Assembly (NCBI RefSeq): GCF_900113045.1
Contig: NZ_FONY01000040.1
Span: forward strand, 1-48,029
Direction: 5' to 3'
DNA from: Thermoflexibacter ruber
Lineage (GTDB): Bacteria > Bacteroidota > Bacteroidia > Cytophagales > Thermoflexibacteraceae
Length of the DNA stretch: 48,029 nucleotides
Below are positions 15,406 through 25,200 of the stretch, in pieces; the first letter of the stretch is position 1; every line of letters begins with the position of its first letter. The notes beneath the pieces were generated by a model. It saw nothing but the letters and a program-made list of their open reading frames with translations. It did not search any database and was not told the DNA's origin. A program made the position numbers and the translations under genes.

Positions 15406-16740
15406 TTACTCATCAGACATCTCCTCGTCATCTTCCTTCATCTCTCCCATAGACTTTAGTTCTAACTCTGCTGCATCTCTGAGAGTAGTTCTTTGCAACT
15501 GAGTAAATGCTTGCTTAGCTATATTTTTATCACCTAATTTTTTAGCAGACAAGCCTAAAAGGAAAGATATATCTGCAGCAATAGCTGGCTCCATTTTTTG
15601 TTTGAGTGCTTCTTGGGCTGTTTCTACTGCTTCCTTTAAGCGGTTGAGTTTGTAAAGCGCATTGATTTTGTTCAGTAGTGCTTTTGAATCACTTTTATTG
15701 AGCCTGAGGGCTTCTTCGGAGGTACGCAAGCAACCTTCGTAATTTTCTGATTCCAAGTATAGCTCTGCTATTTTCTCATAAATACTTTCCCTTCTGGCTG
15801 GGTCAGCTTGGGTCTTTACCGCATTTTCATAGTGCGTAATAGTAGATTGATTTGCGGTTTTATTGGTCATACGCTTGGAAAGCTGAGCGCGAAGTACGTG
15901 TAATTCAGGTAGCTCCTTTTGTATTTTCTCTGCTAAGTCCAAGTATTTTTTGCTTGTTTCGTTCTCATGAAACTTATAATAAGCAATAGCTATTCGGTAG
16001 AAATACTTTGGGCTAAACTTCTCTGCTGCTTGAGCATATTTTGTTCCCACAGTCTTATCAAAAGCAGCTTTTGATTTTTCATATTCTTCTAAGTAATAAT
16101 GGGCATACCCTAACTCGAAATAGTATTTTGCATTGTCTTTGGGTTGCATAGACTTAATAGCGGGTTCTACATCTAAAATGGCATCTCTGGCTTCTCCATA
16201 TTTTTTTACTTTGTTAGCAAGGCGAGCAAAGTAATAGTTGGCTTTCAAATCTTTTGGAGAAATGGCTTTTAACTCTTTTGCTTTCTCATAAGCAATCTTC
16301 ATATTACCATCTTTGATGTACTTATTCGTAACCATCATTTTGTATTTGTACTTATCAGCAGGGTTTGGCTCGTGCATAGCTGCTTTGTCGTAAAACTCTG
16401 CTGCCTTGTTGTAATCGCCCTGTTGGTAGTAAATCTGGGCGAGCAGTACGTAAGCTGGGGCAAAATCATCTTTGAGCTTCAAAAGGCTATTCAAAGAGTT
16501 GATAGAGGACTCATTATCTCTGATTTTAAATTCAGAAACAGCTTTGGCATGCAAATACCTGTAATTACTTGGTTCACTGCGTAAAGCTTTGTTAAACTCA
16601 TCAATTGCTCTTTGGTGCTGTCCAGTTTTCTGATAATTCATGCCATCAACGTAGTGAGCCAAGCCTTTGTGTGGGTCTTGTGCCTTGGCAGTAAGTCCAA
16701 TGCCTGCTAATATCACTATGTAAAGTAGTATTTTTTTCAT
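15406..16740 (-). CDS. Exported tetratricopeptide-repeat protein
   Basis: 444 residues from the ATG at 16740 (MKKILLYIVILAGIGLTAKA gives a clean Sec signal peptide); the longer frame to 16770 adds only ten residues upstream of it. About ten TPR-like helix pairs follow, with recognisable units such as GMNYQKTGQHQRAIDEFNKA and AQIYYQQGDYNKAAEFYDKA. The C-terminus is acidic (MKEDDEEMSDE). TPR proteins scaffold protein assemblies; here it is probably periplasmic. It stands alone, so its partner is unknown. Confidence 0.85.
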   Translation of the reverse strand: MKKILLYIVILAGIGLTAKAQDPHKGLAHYVDGMNYQKTGQHQRAIDEFNKALRSEPSNYRYLHAKAVSEFKIRDNESSINSLNSLLKLKDDFAPAYVLLAQIYYQQGDYNKAAEFYDKAAMHEPNPADKYKYKMMVTNKYIKDGNMKIAYEKAKELKAISPKDLKANYYFARLANKVKKYGEARDAILDVEPAIKSMQPKDNAKYYFELGYAHYYLEEYEKSKAAFDKTVGTKYAQAAEKFSPKYFYRIAIAYYKFHENETSKKYLDLAEKIQKELPELHVLRAQLSKRMTNKTANQSTITHYENAVKTQADPARRESIYEKIAELYLESENYEGCLRTSEEALRLNKSDSKALLNKINALYKLNRLKEAVETAQEALKQKMEPAIAADISFLLGLSAKKLGDKNIAKQAFTQLQRTTLRDAAELELKSMGEMKEDDEEMSDE

Positions 16741-16960
16741 TGTAAACAAATTGTAATAAATAACTATCAAGCAATCAGTTTGTTATTAATTAAAACATAA
16801 AGATTAAGTTTATACACGGGTAAATTTAATGTGAGATGTAAAGATTATTCAGCATAAAATTAATAATTTTTTTTTATTTATACTGAAAATATACACGAAA
16901 ATTTTGTAAACTTTGTTTTTTATCCTTACACCAAATACCGTTCCTTATTTGTTTTAAATA

Positions 16961-16990
16961 TTGATAATTAGTAAAAATTTTCTATATTTG
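16961..16990 (+). promoter_or_regulatory. Promoter of the cyclotransferase-GntR operon
   Basis: TTGA at 16961-16964 and TATATTTG at 16983-16990, 18 bases apart, fit the Bacteroidota promoter with a slightly weak -33 box. The leader to the ATG at 17038 would be about 40 bases. The remainder of 16741-17037 is AT-rich and shows nothing else I can name. Confidence 0.5.
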
Positions 16991-17037
16991 GGCATTTATG
17001 CTATTAAAATCAGTTAAAAAATAAGTGAATTTATTAC

Positions 17038-17397
17038 ATGAATTATCGAGTCTTTGTTTACGGAACATTACGAAAAGGAGAAAGTAATCACCATTATTTA
17101 GAACAAGGACTTTTGGTAGAAGATGAGGTGTGGGCAGAAGGATATACTATGTATGATTTAGTAGAATATCCTTTTGTCGTACCAACGGCAGTGGGTCAAA
17201 TCAAAGGAGAAATATGGCAAATAGACGAGCATTGCTTAGCAAAAATAGATAAGTTAGAGGGAATAGAGCAGGGACTTTACACAAGGATATTTGACGATGC
17301 CCTGCAAGCGTATATTTACGTAAGACCAAATAGTAAAGGGCTTATAGGGATACCTCAAATTACTCAAGGTGATTGGAAAATGCGTTTAAGAAAATAA
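17038..17397 (+). CDS. Gamma-glutamylcyclotransferase-like protein
   Basis: 119 residues starting MNYRVFVYGTLRKGESN. The VYGTLRKG loop is the substrate-binding signature of the GGCT/AIG2-like fold, and the Glu in KIDKLEGIEQGLYTR corresponds to the region of the catalytic acid. Members release 5-oxoproline from gamma-glutamyl amines or peptides, but many small bacterial copies have untested substrates. Only three bases separate it from the GntR regulator gene, so they are probably co-transcribed and perhaps translationally coupled. Confidence 0.85.
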   Translation: MNYRVFVYGTLRKGESNHHYLEQGLLVEDEVWAEGYTMYDLVEYPFVVPTAVGQIKGEIWQIDEHCLAKIDKLEGIEQGLYTRIFDDALQAYIYVRPNSKGLIGIPQITQGDWKMRLRK

Positions 17398-17400
17398 GAT

Positions 17401-18426
17401 ATGTATGCTAAAAAAAATATCAACTGTATAGAAATCAATGAATTTTCTGCTACTCCTAAATATCAGCAGGTAATTAATGCTGTAATTGCAAGTATTAGAA
17501 AGGATAGGTTGAAAGTAGGAGATATGCTACCTTCTATCAATGAAGTGAGTTTTGAGTTTGATGTGTCGCGTCTTACGGTGGAAAAAGGCTATAATGAACT
17601 GAGAAAAATGGGAATTGTGCAGGCTATCCAAGGGAAAGGCTACTTTATTGCCAGCACCTCTGTCAAGCAAAACCTAAGAATACTTTTACTTTTCAACAAG
17701 TTAAGCACTCACAAAAAAACTATCTACGATGCTTTTGTCAAGAACCTCTACCAAGAAGCCACTATAGATTTTTACATCTATAACAACGATTATACCCTTT
17801 TCAAAAAATTGTTAGACCATCCAAAAGAAAACTATACCCATTATGTTATTATTCCACATTTTGCTGATAATGAGCAAAATGCACTCAGGCTAATCGATAA
17901 CATACCCAAAGAAAAACTTATTTTAGTAGGTAAAAAGCCTAATGCAATTAGTGGGGAATATGGAGCGGTATATGAAAATTTTGAAAAAGACATCTACCAA
18001 GCTCTTACTCAAGCTCTCCCTGCACTCAAAAAATATCATACTCTAAAAATTATATTTCCCGAAAGCTCTTACTCAGCAAGCGAGATAGTCAAAGGATTTA
18101 TCAGCTTTTGTCAAGACCATGCTTTTCAATCTAAAATCATTCGCAGCGATGAGTTTATCGGGGAAGGGGAGTTATACATTACTTTGACGGAGGAGGACTT
18201 AGTGCAAATCTTAGAGAAAGTCATTGCTTTGGAGTGGACTTTGGGCAGGCAAATAGGACTGATTTCTTATAATGAAACACCTTTAAAAAAATTTATTATG
18301 AACGGACTTACGACTATCTCTACAGATTTTGAGCGTATGGGCGCAACCGCCGCTAATTTAGTGCTTAACTCCTCCAAAACACAGATTGAAAATCCTTTTT
18401 ACTTAACTTTAAGGGCTTCAGTATAA
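17401..18426 (+). CDS. GntR-type regulator with periplasmic-binding-protein-like sensor
   Basis: 341 residues. Residues 20-85 form a GntR winged helix (YQQVINAVIASIRKDRLKVG, LPSINEVSFEFDVSRLTVEK, then IQGKGYF). The remaining 250 resemble a LacI/periplasmic-binding-protein effector domain, a combination seen in Bacteroidota sugar-responsive regulators. It would bind an operator as a dimer and respond to a small sugar-like ligand. It is the second gene of a two-gene unit. Its end faces that of the creatininase-family gene with only 14 bases between, and no terminator hairpin is visible there. Confidence 0.85.
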   Translation: MYAKKNINCIEINEFSATPKYQQVINAVIASIRKDRLKVGDMLPSINEVSFEFDVSRLTVEKGYNELRKMGIVQAIQGKGYFIASTSVKQNLRILLLFNKLSTHKKTIYDAFVKNLYQEATIDFYIYNNDYTLFKKLLDHPKENYTHYVIIPHFADNEQNALRLIDNIPKEKLILVGKKPNAISGEYGAVYENFEKDIYQALTQALPALKKYHTLKIIFPESSYSASEIVKGFISFCQDHAFQSKIIRSDEFIGEGELYITLTEEDLVQILEKVIALEWTLGRQIGLISYNETPLKKFIMNGLTTISTDFERMGATAANLVLNSSKTQIENPFYLTLRASV

Positions 18427-18440
18427 AATTTTTCCTATAC

Positions 18441-19208
18441 CTATTGTTCATACAAGCTATCCAAAGGGCAATGAGCTAACTCTACCAAAAACTCTGCAAT
18501 TTTTTCTGTAGTAGCTTTGAGATATTTTTCTGCTTTTTCAGGGGTAGCTTTGTGTGGGTTGCCTACGCCCGTATCTTCGGTAATGGCTGTCCACAAGCGT
18601 TGGGAGATAACCCAACCTTCTCTTAGCCCCTTGATAGTAAACTTCTTTTCTTTGCCATCACCTGCCTCGGAAAGCGGCAAAGCCCATTGAGGGGCTATTT
18701 TCATGATGACACTTGTTTCCATTTCTCCTGCATGGTCGCCGGGTTCATCAAAGTACAGATTCCAATTCGCCGCCTTGTACCAATCCATTGCACAAACAAA
18801 AACATCAGGAAAATGCACGTACAACTCACGTATCATCTGCTTGAAATTGTTGCCCCCATGCCCGTTCATGAGGACTAATTTTTGAATTTTTTGACGAGAT
18901 AAAACATCTGTAATATCTTTTAAAACAGCAAGTTGTGTGCTTGGACTCATATTGATACACAGCTTAACCCCAAACTGCCCTGTATTTACGCCGAAGGGAA
19001 CGGTAGGAAGCACAATCACTTTTGCTCCTTTGTCCCATGCTAATCGGGCAGACTCGGCGGCTACATAGTCTGCTTGGATAGTATCTGTGGCATAAGGAAG
19101 GTGATAGTTATGTGCCTCAGTAGCTCCCCAAGGCAAAATAGCTACTTGATAATCTGTGTCTTTGACAGTTTTCCAATTGGTTTCTGCTAAAATGTAAGGA
19201 CGAATCAT
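18441..19208 (-). CDS. Creatininase-family amidohydrolase
   Basis: 255 residues from the ATG at 19208 (MIRPYILAETNWKTVKD), which matches the usual start of the family. A longer start at 19232 would overlap the ParB-like gene by 11 bases. Metal-site motifs are present: GATEAHNYHLPYATDT, NGHGGN and DHAGEMETS. The family hydrolyses creatinine, formamides in cofactor pathways, or related cyclic amides; this Bacteroidota subgroup has no assigned substrate that I know of. It lies 13 bases downstream of the ParB-like gene on the same strand, so co-transcription is likely, but a functional link is not evident. Confidence 0.85.
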   Translation of the reverse strand: MIRPYILAETNWKTVKDTDYQVAILPWGATEAHNYHLPYATDTIQADYVAAESARLAWDKGAKVIVLPTVPFGVNTGQFGVKLCINMSPSTQLAVLKDITDVLSRQKIQKLVLMNGHGGNNFKQMIRELYVHFPDVFVCAMDWYKAANWNLYFDEPGDHAGEMETSVIMKIAPQWALPLSEAGDGKEKKFTIKGLREGWVISQRLWTAITEDTGVGNPHKATPEKAEKYLKATTEKIAEFLVELAHCPLDSLYEQ

Positions 19209-19221
19209 GGTATTTGTATAT

Positions 19222-20193
19222 TTATTCATCAAAAAGTAAATCTTCTAACTCATCTAAGTATTCCCTTAGTCTTTCTAAGGCTTGTTTGTCTTGCTGATTG
19301 ACTACTGCTACGAAATCATCTACTATTTTGTCTTTTAAGTCCATGATTTTCATGTTTTTATCCTCATCAGCTAAGACATGAGGGTTAGTAATTTCCAAAG
19401 GAATGTAATTAGCAGGGAGAGTTTCTTTAGCTTTTTCTTTTTTGATAGGCTTTTTTTCTACTTTTTTGGCAATGTTGATAGACTCCCTAAATCCCTTACC
19501 TTCTGCCATATTCTTACCTATCTGCACCAAAATATCTTCTGGCTCGCCTGATAGGTTGGTAAGGGCTACTTTTCCAAACTTAACTTTGCGGTTGAGCATA
19601 TCCCATTTCAATCGCTCATTGCCAAGCGTAATTTTATCTATCACTTCTGCAAATTTCTCATCGGTGCGAATGGTTTTTTCGGAAACTTTATGCTGGCTTG
19701 CCAAACGCTCGGCAGTACGTTCTGCATCTTTAGCAAATTGGTCTTTATTAAACTGATTTACACCTGACCCGCCTATTCGCTTTTTTTCTTGCTTGTATTG
19801 CAAGCCACGCAAGTAGGCTTTGGCTTCTTCGGTAACGTTTCGCTTGCCAAGTTGGTTGAGAATCATCCAGTCTTTTGCCTCCTCCTTATCCTCAAAATTA
19901 ACTACTTGGACTTTGAAAAGGAGATTGTGCTTTTGGCAAATTTGATAGCGGTTGTGTCCATCTATCAAAACATAATTGCCCTCAGGCTGTTCCCAAACGA
20001 TGAGGGCATCGCGGCAACCATCTTTTAAAATGTTGTCCTCTAATAACTTAAACTCTTCGTCTAAAAGTGGGGGGATAAATTTTTGTAGCTCTTCGTCAAT
20101 GATGATATTTTGGCGAATATAATCTGTAGATTCTTTATTTTGCTGCTCTGCTTGCTTGACAAGTCCTTCAAACTTAAACTGTTTCTTTGCCAT
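19222..20193 (-). CDS. ParB/Srx-fold DNA-binding-type protein
   Basis: 323 residues. Residues 30-110 carry a ParB N-terminal fold with the hallmark YVLIDGHNRYQICQKHNL. A helical region follows with HKVSEKTIRTDEKFAEVIDK, resembling a helix-turn-helix, then Lys-rich segments and an acidic coiled C-terminus. ParB-like proteins bind DNA or CTP in partition, and some act as nucleases or plasmid regulators. No ParA partner is present. It lies 166 bases downstream of a two-gene restriction-modification locus on the same strand, so it may belong to the same mobile cargo. Confidence 0.8.
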   Translation of the reverse strand: MAKKQFKFEGLVKQAEQQNKESTDYIRQNIIIDEELQKFIPPLLDEEFKLLEDNILKDGCRDALIVWEQPEGNYVLIDGHNRYQICQKHNLLFKVQVVNFEDKEEAKDWMILNQLGKRNVTEEAKAYLRGLQYKQEKKRIGGSGVNQFNKDQFAKDAERTAERLASQHKVSEKTIRTDEKFAEVIDKITLGNERLKWDMLNRKVKFGKVALTNLSGEPEDILVQIGKNMAEGKGFRESINIAKKVEKKPIKKEKAKETLPANYIPLEITNPHVLADEDKNMKIMDLKDKIVDDFVAVVNQQDKQALERLREYLDELEDLLFDE

Positions 20194-20343
20194 AATTTAC
20201 GCTAAAATCTATTAAACGCACTGTAATTGGGATATTTAGTGGGCAAAGAAAAAAAATAATTGTGGAAAAAGCAAAAAAGTTACAAGGGAAAATTTGAGAG
20301 AATATTTCTTACTTTTCTCTCTATCTGCTACTTAATTAGGGAT

Positions 20344-20367
20344 TTAAGTGCTTTCATAGCTATCCAT
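20344..20367 (-). pseudogene. Remnant start of a further methyltransferase copy
   Basis: Immediately across the stop of the methyltransferase gene, the minus strand reads MDSYEST and then TAA. The first 18 bases (20350-20367) are identical to the first 18 of the methyltransferase gene itself (22148-22165), and in both places the ATG overlaps the preceding stop codon as ATGGATAG. This is what remains if a further tandem copy was lost or collapsed by recombination. Confidence 0.7.
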
Positions 20368-20451
20368 TTTCCACGATTTTTATTTCTTCTTCGGTTAAAT
20401 TGTAAAGTTGGTAAACTAAGTTATCTATTTCTTTTTCAAGCTGTTGAATTT
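20350..20451 (-). repeat. 102-bp tail repeat, copy B
   Basis: Aligned by eye without gaps to copy A at 22148-22249, with about seven mismatches in 102 bases. It covers the C-terminal codons (LEKEIDNLVYQLYNLTEEE to IVENG) and the first six codons of a downstream methyltransferase start. Confidence 0.85.
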
Positions 20452-22165
20452 CGTCATCTAAGGGCATTACTTTGGCTTTTTCCTCTGTAAAAAATGTTTT
20501 CCATTCTTTTTGCTTGGGTAAAGAAAGTTTGATTTTAGATTTTTCTAATTCTTTGGAAAGCTCGTTCCAATCCAATTTATACCAATTTTCAAGTTTGCGA
20601 GTGAATTGGTCTTTTCCAAAATTACTCGTTATCAAGTCTAAAAAATCTTTTTGAGACTGGTAAAATTGTTTGTTGAGAAAAAGTAAGCGATTGACTTTTT
20701 GAGCAAGGTTTTCCTGTTCTGATAAACTTATTTGAGGGATTGGTATTCTTTCTAATTGATAGGCATAAATGTCTTTGTTTAAAAAGAATTTAGAGAAAAT
20801 AAAATTGACAAGTTTAGAATTTAAAATCCCTAAAATAAAACTCAAATCATAATTTTCATTCTTTAAAATGCCTATTCTCAATGTGTTAGTACATAAATAG
20901 CCTTCACTATCCAAAGTAGCTACGATTCTTTGTTTTAAAGTTAAATTTCTGATTCTTTGAATTAAAATCTTGGGTTGTTTATAAATTTCTAATTCTTTGA
21001 AAATAGATTTATCATTTTCAAATTGAATGTATGTTTCCTCAAAATTAATTTGGTAACGACCAATATTTTTGCCAACTAATACTTTCTCAAGCCCAATTTG
21101 ATATTTTGAAGTAATTTTTTCAGAATTTCCCCCTATCTCTATGCCTCTCGGCAGGTCTAAAATATTTCCTAAAGTTTCTTTATTTTCATAAATTTTATCA
21201 ATCAAATCAAAATCTTTTTCTTCAGAATTAAGTTTAATTTCATAATTATTTTTCTCTAAATCAAACCGACTTTGACGAATAAGGTGAAAAATGTCTTCAT
21301 CAAAATTTTTACGATTTTTAAAAACTTGGATTTGGTTATGTTCCTCAGCTTTTTGATTTTTAAAGATAAGAATAGAAACATCAACTGCCGCTTGGTCAAA
21401 AACGGTTTCTCCTAAATAGGCAATTTGCGTTATTTGAGTTTTTTCAAACAAAAAACGCCTCAAATCAACAAAGTCTTTGTTACTCAGAAAAGTGCTGGAG
21501 GTGATAAAACTAAGTACGCCACCCTTTTTTAGTAATTTTTGTCCTTTTTCAATAAAAAGCCCATACAAATCAAACTGCCCTTTGGCAGTTACATACTTTT
21601 CCAAAAAGTATTTTTTCTGACTTTCTTGAATCAATTTAGTACTCACATACGGCGGATTCCCCACAATCAAATCAAAACCTTCAAAACCTGTCAGGTCTGC
21701 AAGACCTGACAGGTTTACAAACGCCTTTGGAAACTCCTTTTTCCAATCAAAAGCCCTTTCGTCTATACTTGGTTCATCTATGAGCGAATTTCCTTGTTTG
21801 ATGTTTTCGCAAATAAAACCACTTTTTTCAAAAAGTAATTCCTTGCAAATCTGAACTGCATTTACATCTAAATCAACACCATACAAATTATTTTCGATAA
21901 TCCACTTTTCAGACTGAGGGAAATCGGGGAAAAGCGTGTGATATTTTTGGAGTAAGAAATCAAAACTTTCTATCAGAAAAGCACCCGTCCCACAAGCCAA
22001 ATCCAGAATTTTAATATTTTGCAAAGCCTCAAAAGTATTGTTTTGACCTGCAAGGTATTCTTTTACAGTTTCAGTAATGATGTAGTTGGTAATAAAATTT
22101 GGGCTGTAAAAAATGCCTTCTTGCTTGCGGAAATCAATCGCCAAAATGCTTTCATAGCTATCCAT
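20360..22165 (-). CDS. Eco57I-like N6-adenine DNA methyltransferase
   Basis: 601 residues: a gamma-type adenine methyltransferase with motif I DLACGTGAF (55-63), motif IV NPPY (170-173) and a C-terminal half that would be the target-recognition domain, ending in a coiled tail. It lacks the N-terminal nuclease of its neighbour and aligns with that protein from its residue 390 or so. An RM gene plus a separate M gene of about 550-600 residues is the known Eco57I layout, so I read this as a genuine companion methyltransferase, not a truncation. It overlaps the RM stop by 8 bases (ATGGATAG). A palindrome adds LADLTG (155-160) in frame just before NPPY. Confidence 0.88.
   Translation of the reverse strand: MDSYESILAIDFRKQEGIFYSPNFITNYIITETVKEYLAGQNNTFEALQNIKILDLACGTGAFLIESFDFLLQKYHTLFPDFPQSEKWIIENNLYGVDLDVNAVQICKELLFEKSGFICENIKQGNSLIDEPSIDERAFDWKKEFPKAFVNLSGLADLTGFEGFDLIVGNPPYVSTKLIQESQKKYFLEKYVTAKGQFDLYGLFIEKGQKLLKKGGVLSFITSSTFLSNKDFVDLRRFLFEKTQITQIAYLGETVFDQAAVDVSILIFKNQKAEEHNQIQVFKNRKNFDEDIFHLIRQSRFDLEKNNYEIKLNSEEKDFDLIDKIYENKETLGNILDLPRGIEIGGNSEKITSKYQIGLEKVLVGKNIGRYQINFEETYIQFENDKSIFKELEIYKQPKILIQRIRNLTLKQRIVATLDSEGYLCTNTLRIGILKNENYDLSFILGILNSKLVNFIFSKFFLNKDIYAYQLERIPIPQISLSEQENLAQKVNRLLFLNKQFYQSQKDFLDLITSNFGKDQFTRKLENWYKLDWNELSKELEKSKIKLSLPKQKEWKTFFTEEKAKVMPLDDEIQQLEKEIDNLVYQLYNLTEEEIKIVENG
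21684..21716. repeat. Perfect palindrome inserted in the methyltransferase gene
   Basis: AAACCTGTCAGGTC and GACCTGACAGGTTT are perfect 14-bp arms around a 5-base loop (TGCAA). The sister gene at 23659-23673 has only AAACCTGACAGGTTT at the same codon position. The difference is 18 bases, so the frame is kept and six residues (LADLTG) are added. Part of the sequence is shared with the palindrome at 3335-3371. Confidence 0.9.
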
Positions 22166-22249
22166 TTTCTACTATTTTTATTTCTTCTTCGGTCAAGTCG
22201 TAAAGCTTGTAAACTAAGTTATCTATTTCTTTTTCAAGCTGTTGAATTT
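22148..22249 (-). repeat. 102-bp tail repeat, copy A
   Basis: Counterpart of 20350-20451. It spans the last codons of the RM gene and the first six codons of the methyltransferase gene, including the ATGGATAG stop/start overlap. The flanking sequence upstream diverges, so this is a local high-identity block, not a whole-gene duplication. Confidence 0.85.
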
Positions 22250-25200
22250 TTGTGTCAATGCTTACTGCTTCTTTTTGCTTTTCTTCAAAAATTTCTATCC
22301 ATTCAAATCTTTGCTTAGGGCTAATTTGCCCTTTTTGCTTTTTGATTTCGTCTTGGAATTTTTCCCACGTAAGGAGATACCACTTTCCTAAGCTACCATT
22401 GATTTTCTCAGGCTTAAATTCTGCTTGGATAATTTTTAAGAATTTTTGAGAAAGGTTATCTAATCCTTTGTTTAGCTTCTGCAATTCCAATACTTTATGC
22501 TCAAAAGGTTGCTTTTGTTCTAAACTCAAAATAGGAATAGGCACTTGTACCATTTTATTGTAATCCAACTTATTGCGCCCTCTTTCTTCTGCATTGCCAT
22601 ACGCTACAAACTTTAATCTTTTATAAAAATCGAAGACTTTTGAATTAAGAAAAGCACAGAGAAATAAATCTGCATTGGTGATAAAATAGGCTGAATTATT
22701 GAGATAATAACCCTCTGTATCGTAATAAAAGTAGTGATTGACTGCTGTGTAAATATAAATGATTTTGGGCTTGTCAAATTCTTCATAATAGTCGCAAGCT
22801 CTTAAATTATAAGGTGTTTTGCCTTTATCTTGCCTTGCAACAAGTTCTTTCTCAAACTTTTTTAAATACTTGAAAATAGCAGGATAGGTATTCTCTGAAA
22901 TTTCTATATTGTAGCCTGTATTTATCAAAAACCATTCATTTTTATTTTCCAAATGCCATTTTTTAATATCTGTAGGCATCATATAAGGTTTTATCAACTC
23001 AGCACTTCGAGCATCTTTCTTAATCAGTTGTTCTTTGGTTTTGCGGTCAATGATAAATGCTTTATTGAAACCTGTTACAATGCCTCTGTAAATATTAAAA
23101 TTAACATACTCATACAAAGGCTTTGTTTCAAAAGGGATGTTTCTGCCTGAAATTTTATCAAAAATAGCTTGTTTTTCACCTGTGGCAAAAATCCATTCTG
23201 TATCTGTGAAGTTCTTTTTCTCAACAATGAGTGGATTATCTAATTTTTTATCAAAATCAGTAATTTCCTTTTCTTCTAATAATACTTGGGTGATAGCAAA
23301 ATAATAAAAATTATTATCAGATAGTTTTTTTTTCAAGATAATGATTTGAGGTTCTGTACTTGCGTCCTCAAAAACTCTTTCTTCAAAAAAATCTACAATT
23401 TGCTCAATTTCAAGATTTTTTAGTATTTTTCTTAATCCCTCTCCATACTTTGTTTTAAACCATTTATTAGGAGTGATAAAGCCCAATGTCCCTCCTTCTT
23501 TTAGCAACTCTAAGCCCTTCGCATAAAAATATACATATAAGTCTGCTACCCCACTATACACAGATGAGTAGCGTTTTTCATAATATTTTTTGTGCGCCTC
23601 ACTTAAAAGTTCTTGGCGTACATAAGGCGGATTCCCCACAATCAAATCAAAACCTTCAAAACCTGACAGGTTTACAAACGCCTTTGGAAACTCCTTTTTC
23701 CAATCAAAAGCCCTTTCGTCTATGCTTGGGTCGTCAATGAGGGAGTTGCCTTGTTTGATGTTTTCACTCAAATCGTTGAGTTTGCGCTTGCCCTGTGCTA
23801 TGCGAAGCCAGAGGGAAAGTTTGGTGATAGAAACGCTTTCAAAGTTAATATCTACCCCAAAAATATTGTTTTCCAAGATTTGATGAGAAAAATCTTGTTC
23901 GCTTGTTTTTTTCTCTGGCAGCGCAAATGGCGTAAAGAAAGCGTTTTCTTGCTTTGGTTTTTCCTCTTTGGGAGCTTCTGTTTTTGGAATTGATTTCTTC
24001 GTATTTTCTATCCAAGTGTATTCTTTTAAGAAATAGTTTAAGACTTGGTTCAGAAACGCTCCACTTCCACAGGCAGGGTCAAGTACACGCACTTGCGAAA
24101 GCCAAGTTTGGTAGGCTTGTAAATTTTCTAAAATGAGTTTTCTATTTTCTTCTTTCTCAAAGTCAATAACCACAAAATCAAGTTGTAACTCTTTTTTCTT
24201 TTCTGTGCAGAGTTTCCCCAAGGTTTCCTCAATGATGTAATTGGTAATATAAAGGGGTGTATAAAAAATACCATCGACTTTCCGCTTGCTTCTTTGCTTC
24301 ACTTCCCTACCCGCTTCTTCATCTGCAATGTCTTCCAATAGTTCGGCTTTTTTCGCTTCCAATTCGTTCAAACTATGCTCAAAAATATGTCCTAATACAT
24401 TTACATCTATGTCTGTATCAAAATCATAGCTACTTAACTGTTCACTTCTGCTTCTGAGGTTTTCATCATCAATCCTTAGATTATCAAGTACCTCGTCATA
24501 AGCAAACAAGCCTCCATTGTACCCATAAATGTCATATTTTTTGCTTCGGAAGCCATCGTTGATGAAGCCAAAATGTGCCTTGAATCTGTCGTAAAGACTT
24601 ATCTTATCTCCTTCCTCTTTTCTTGTTTCCCACTCTTTGATAATGGTGTGTATCAGATTGGCAGGGAGTAAGCCCTTGTCCTCAGCAAAACACATAAATA
24701 CGATTCTATCTAAAAGTTTTTGGGTTTTTTGGAAAAGCAATAGCTTGTCGTACCCACGATTGAGGTGGACAATGTTTTTGAACAAAGACTCTCTAAATGC
24801 CTCATAGTCATTGTAAAAAGCAAGTGTAATTTCCTGCTCTCTTTGGATAGACTTTTGTTTGAGGTCTAATGGCAGGTCTTTGGCAATATTTCTTTGGTGC
24901 AAAAGGGTGTAAAGCACCTTAAAGCGTTCTAAGTCTAAGTTAAACAAGTCAAACTCCTCATGCTCGAGGGTATTGTCTAAGTAAAATCGCAACTTTTGAA
25001 AATTGGAAGTGATGACATAGCGACAGTTTTGGTGGGCATTTTTGTAGGCAAAAGCCTGTAATTCTATATTTTTCAAATCAATCGTCTTGGTATCTTTTAG
25101 CTCGATAACTGCAAGTATTTTTTCGTTTAGCACAATGACGGCATCAACTTTTTTCGCATCATTGGGGTTTTTGTATTCAGTAATGAGGTTGTGCTTTTCA

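Noticed and set aside
18426-18441. Terminator between the GntR and creatininase genes
   Set aside because: The 14-base gap has no stable hairpin; the genes may simply overlap in their 3' ends of transcription.
20360-22165. Methyltransferase gene as a truncated pseudogene of the RM enzyme
   Set aside because: It has its own overlapping ATG, intact motifs I and IV, a full target-recognition half, and the length expected for the separate M gene of Eco57I-type systems.
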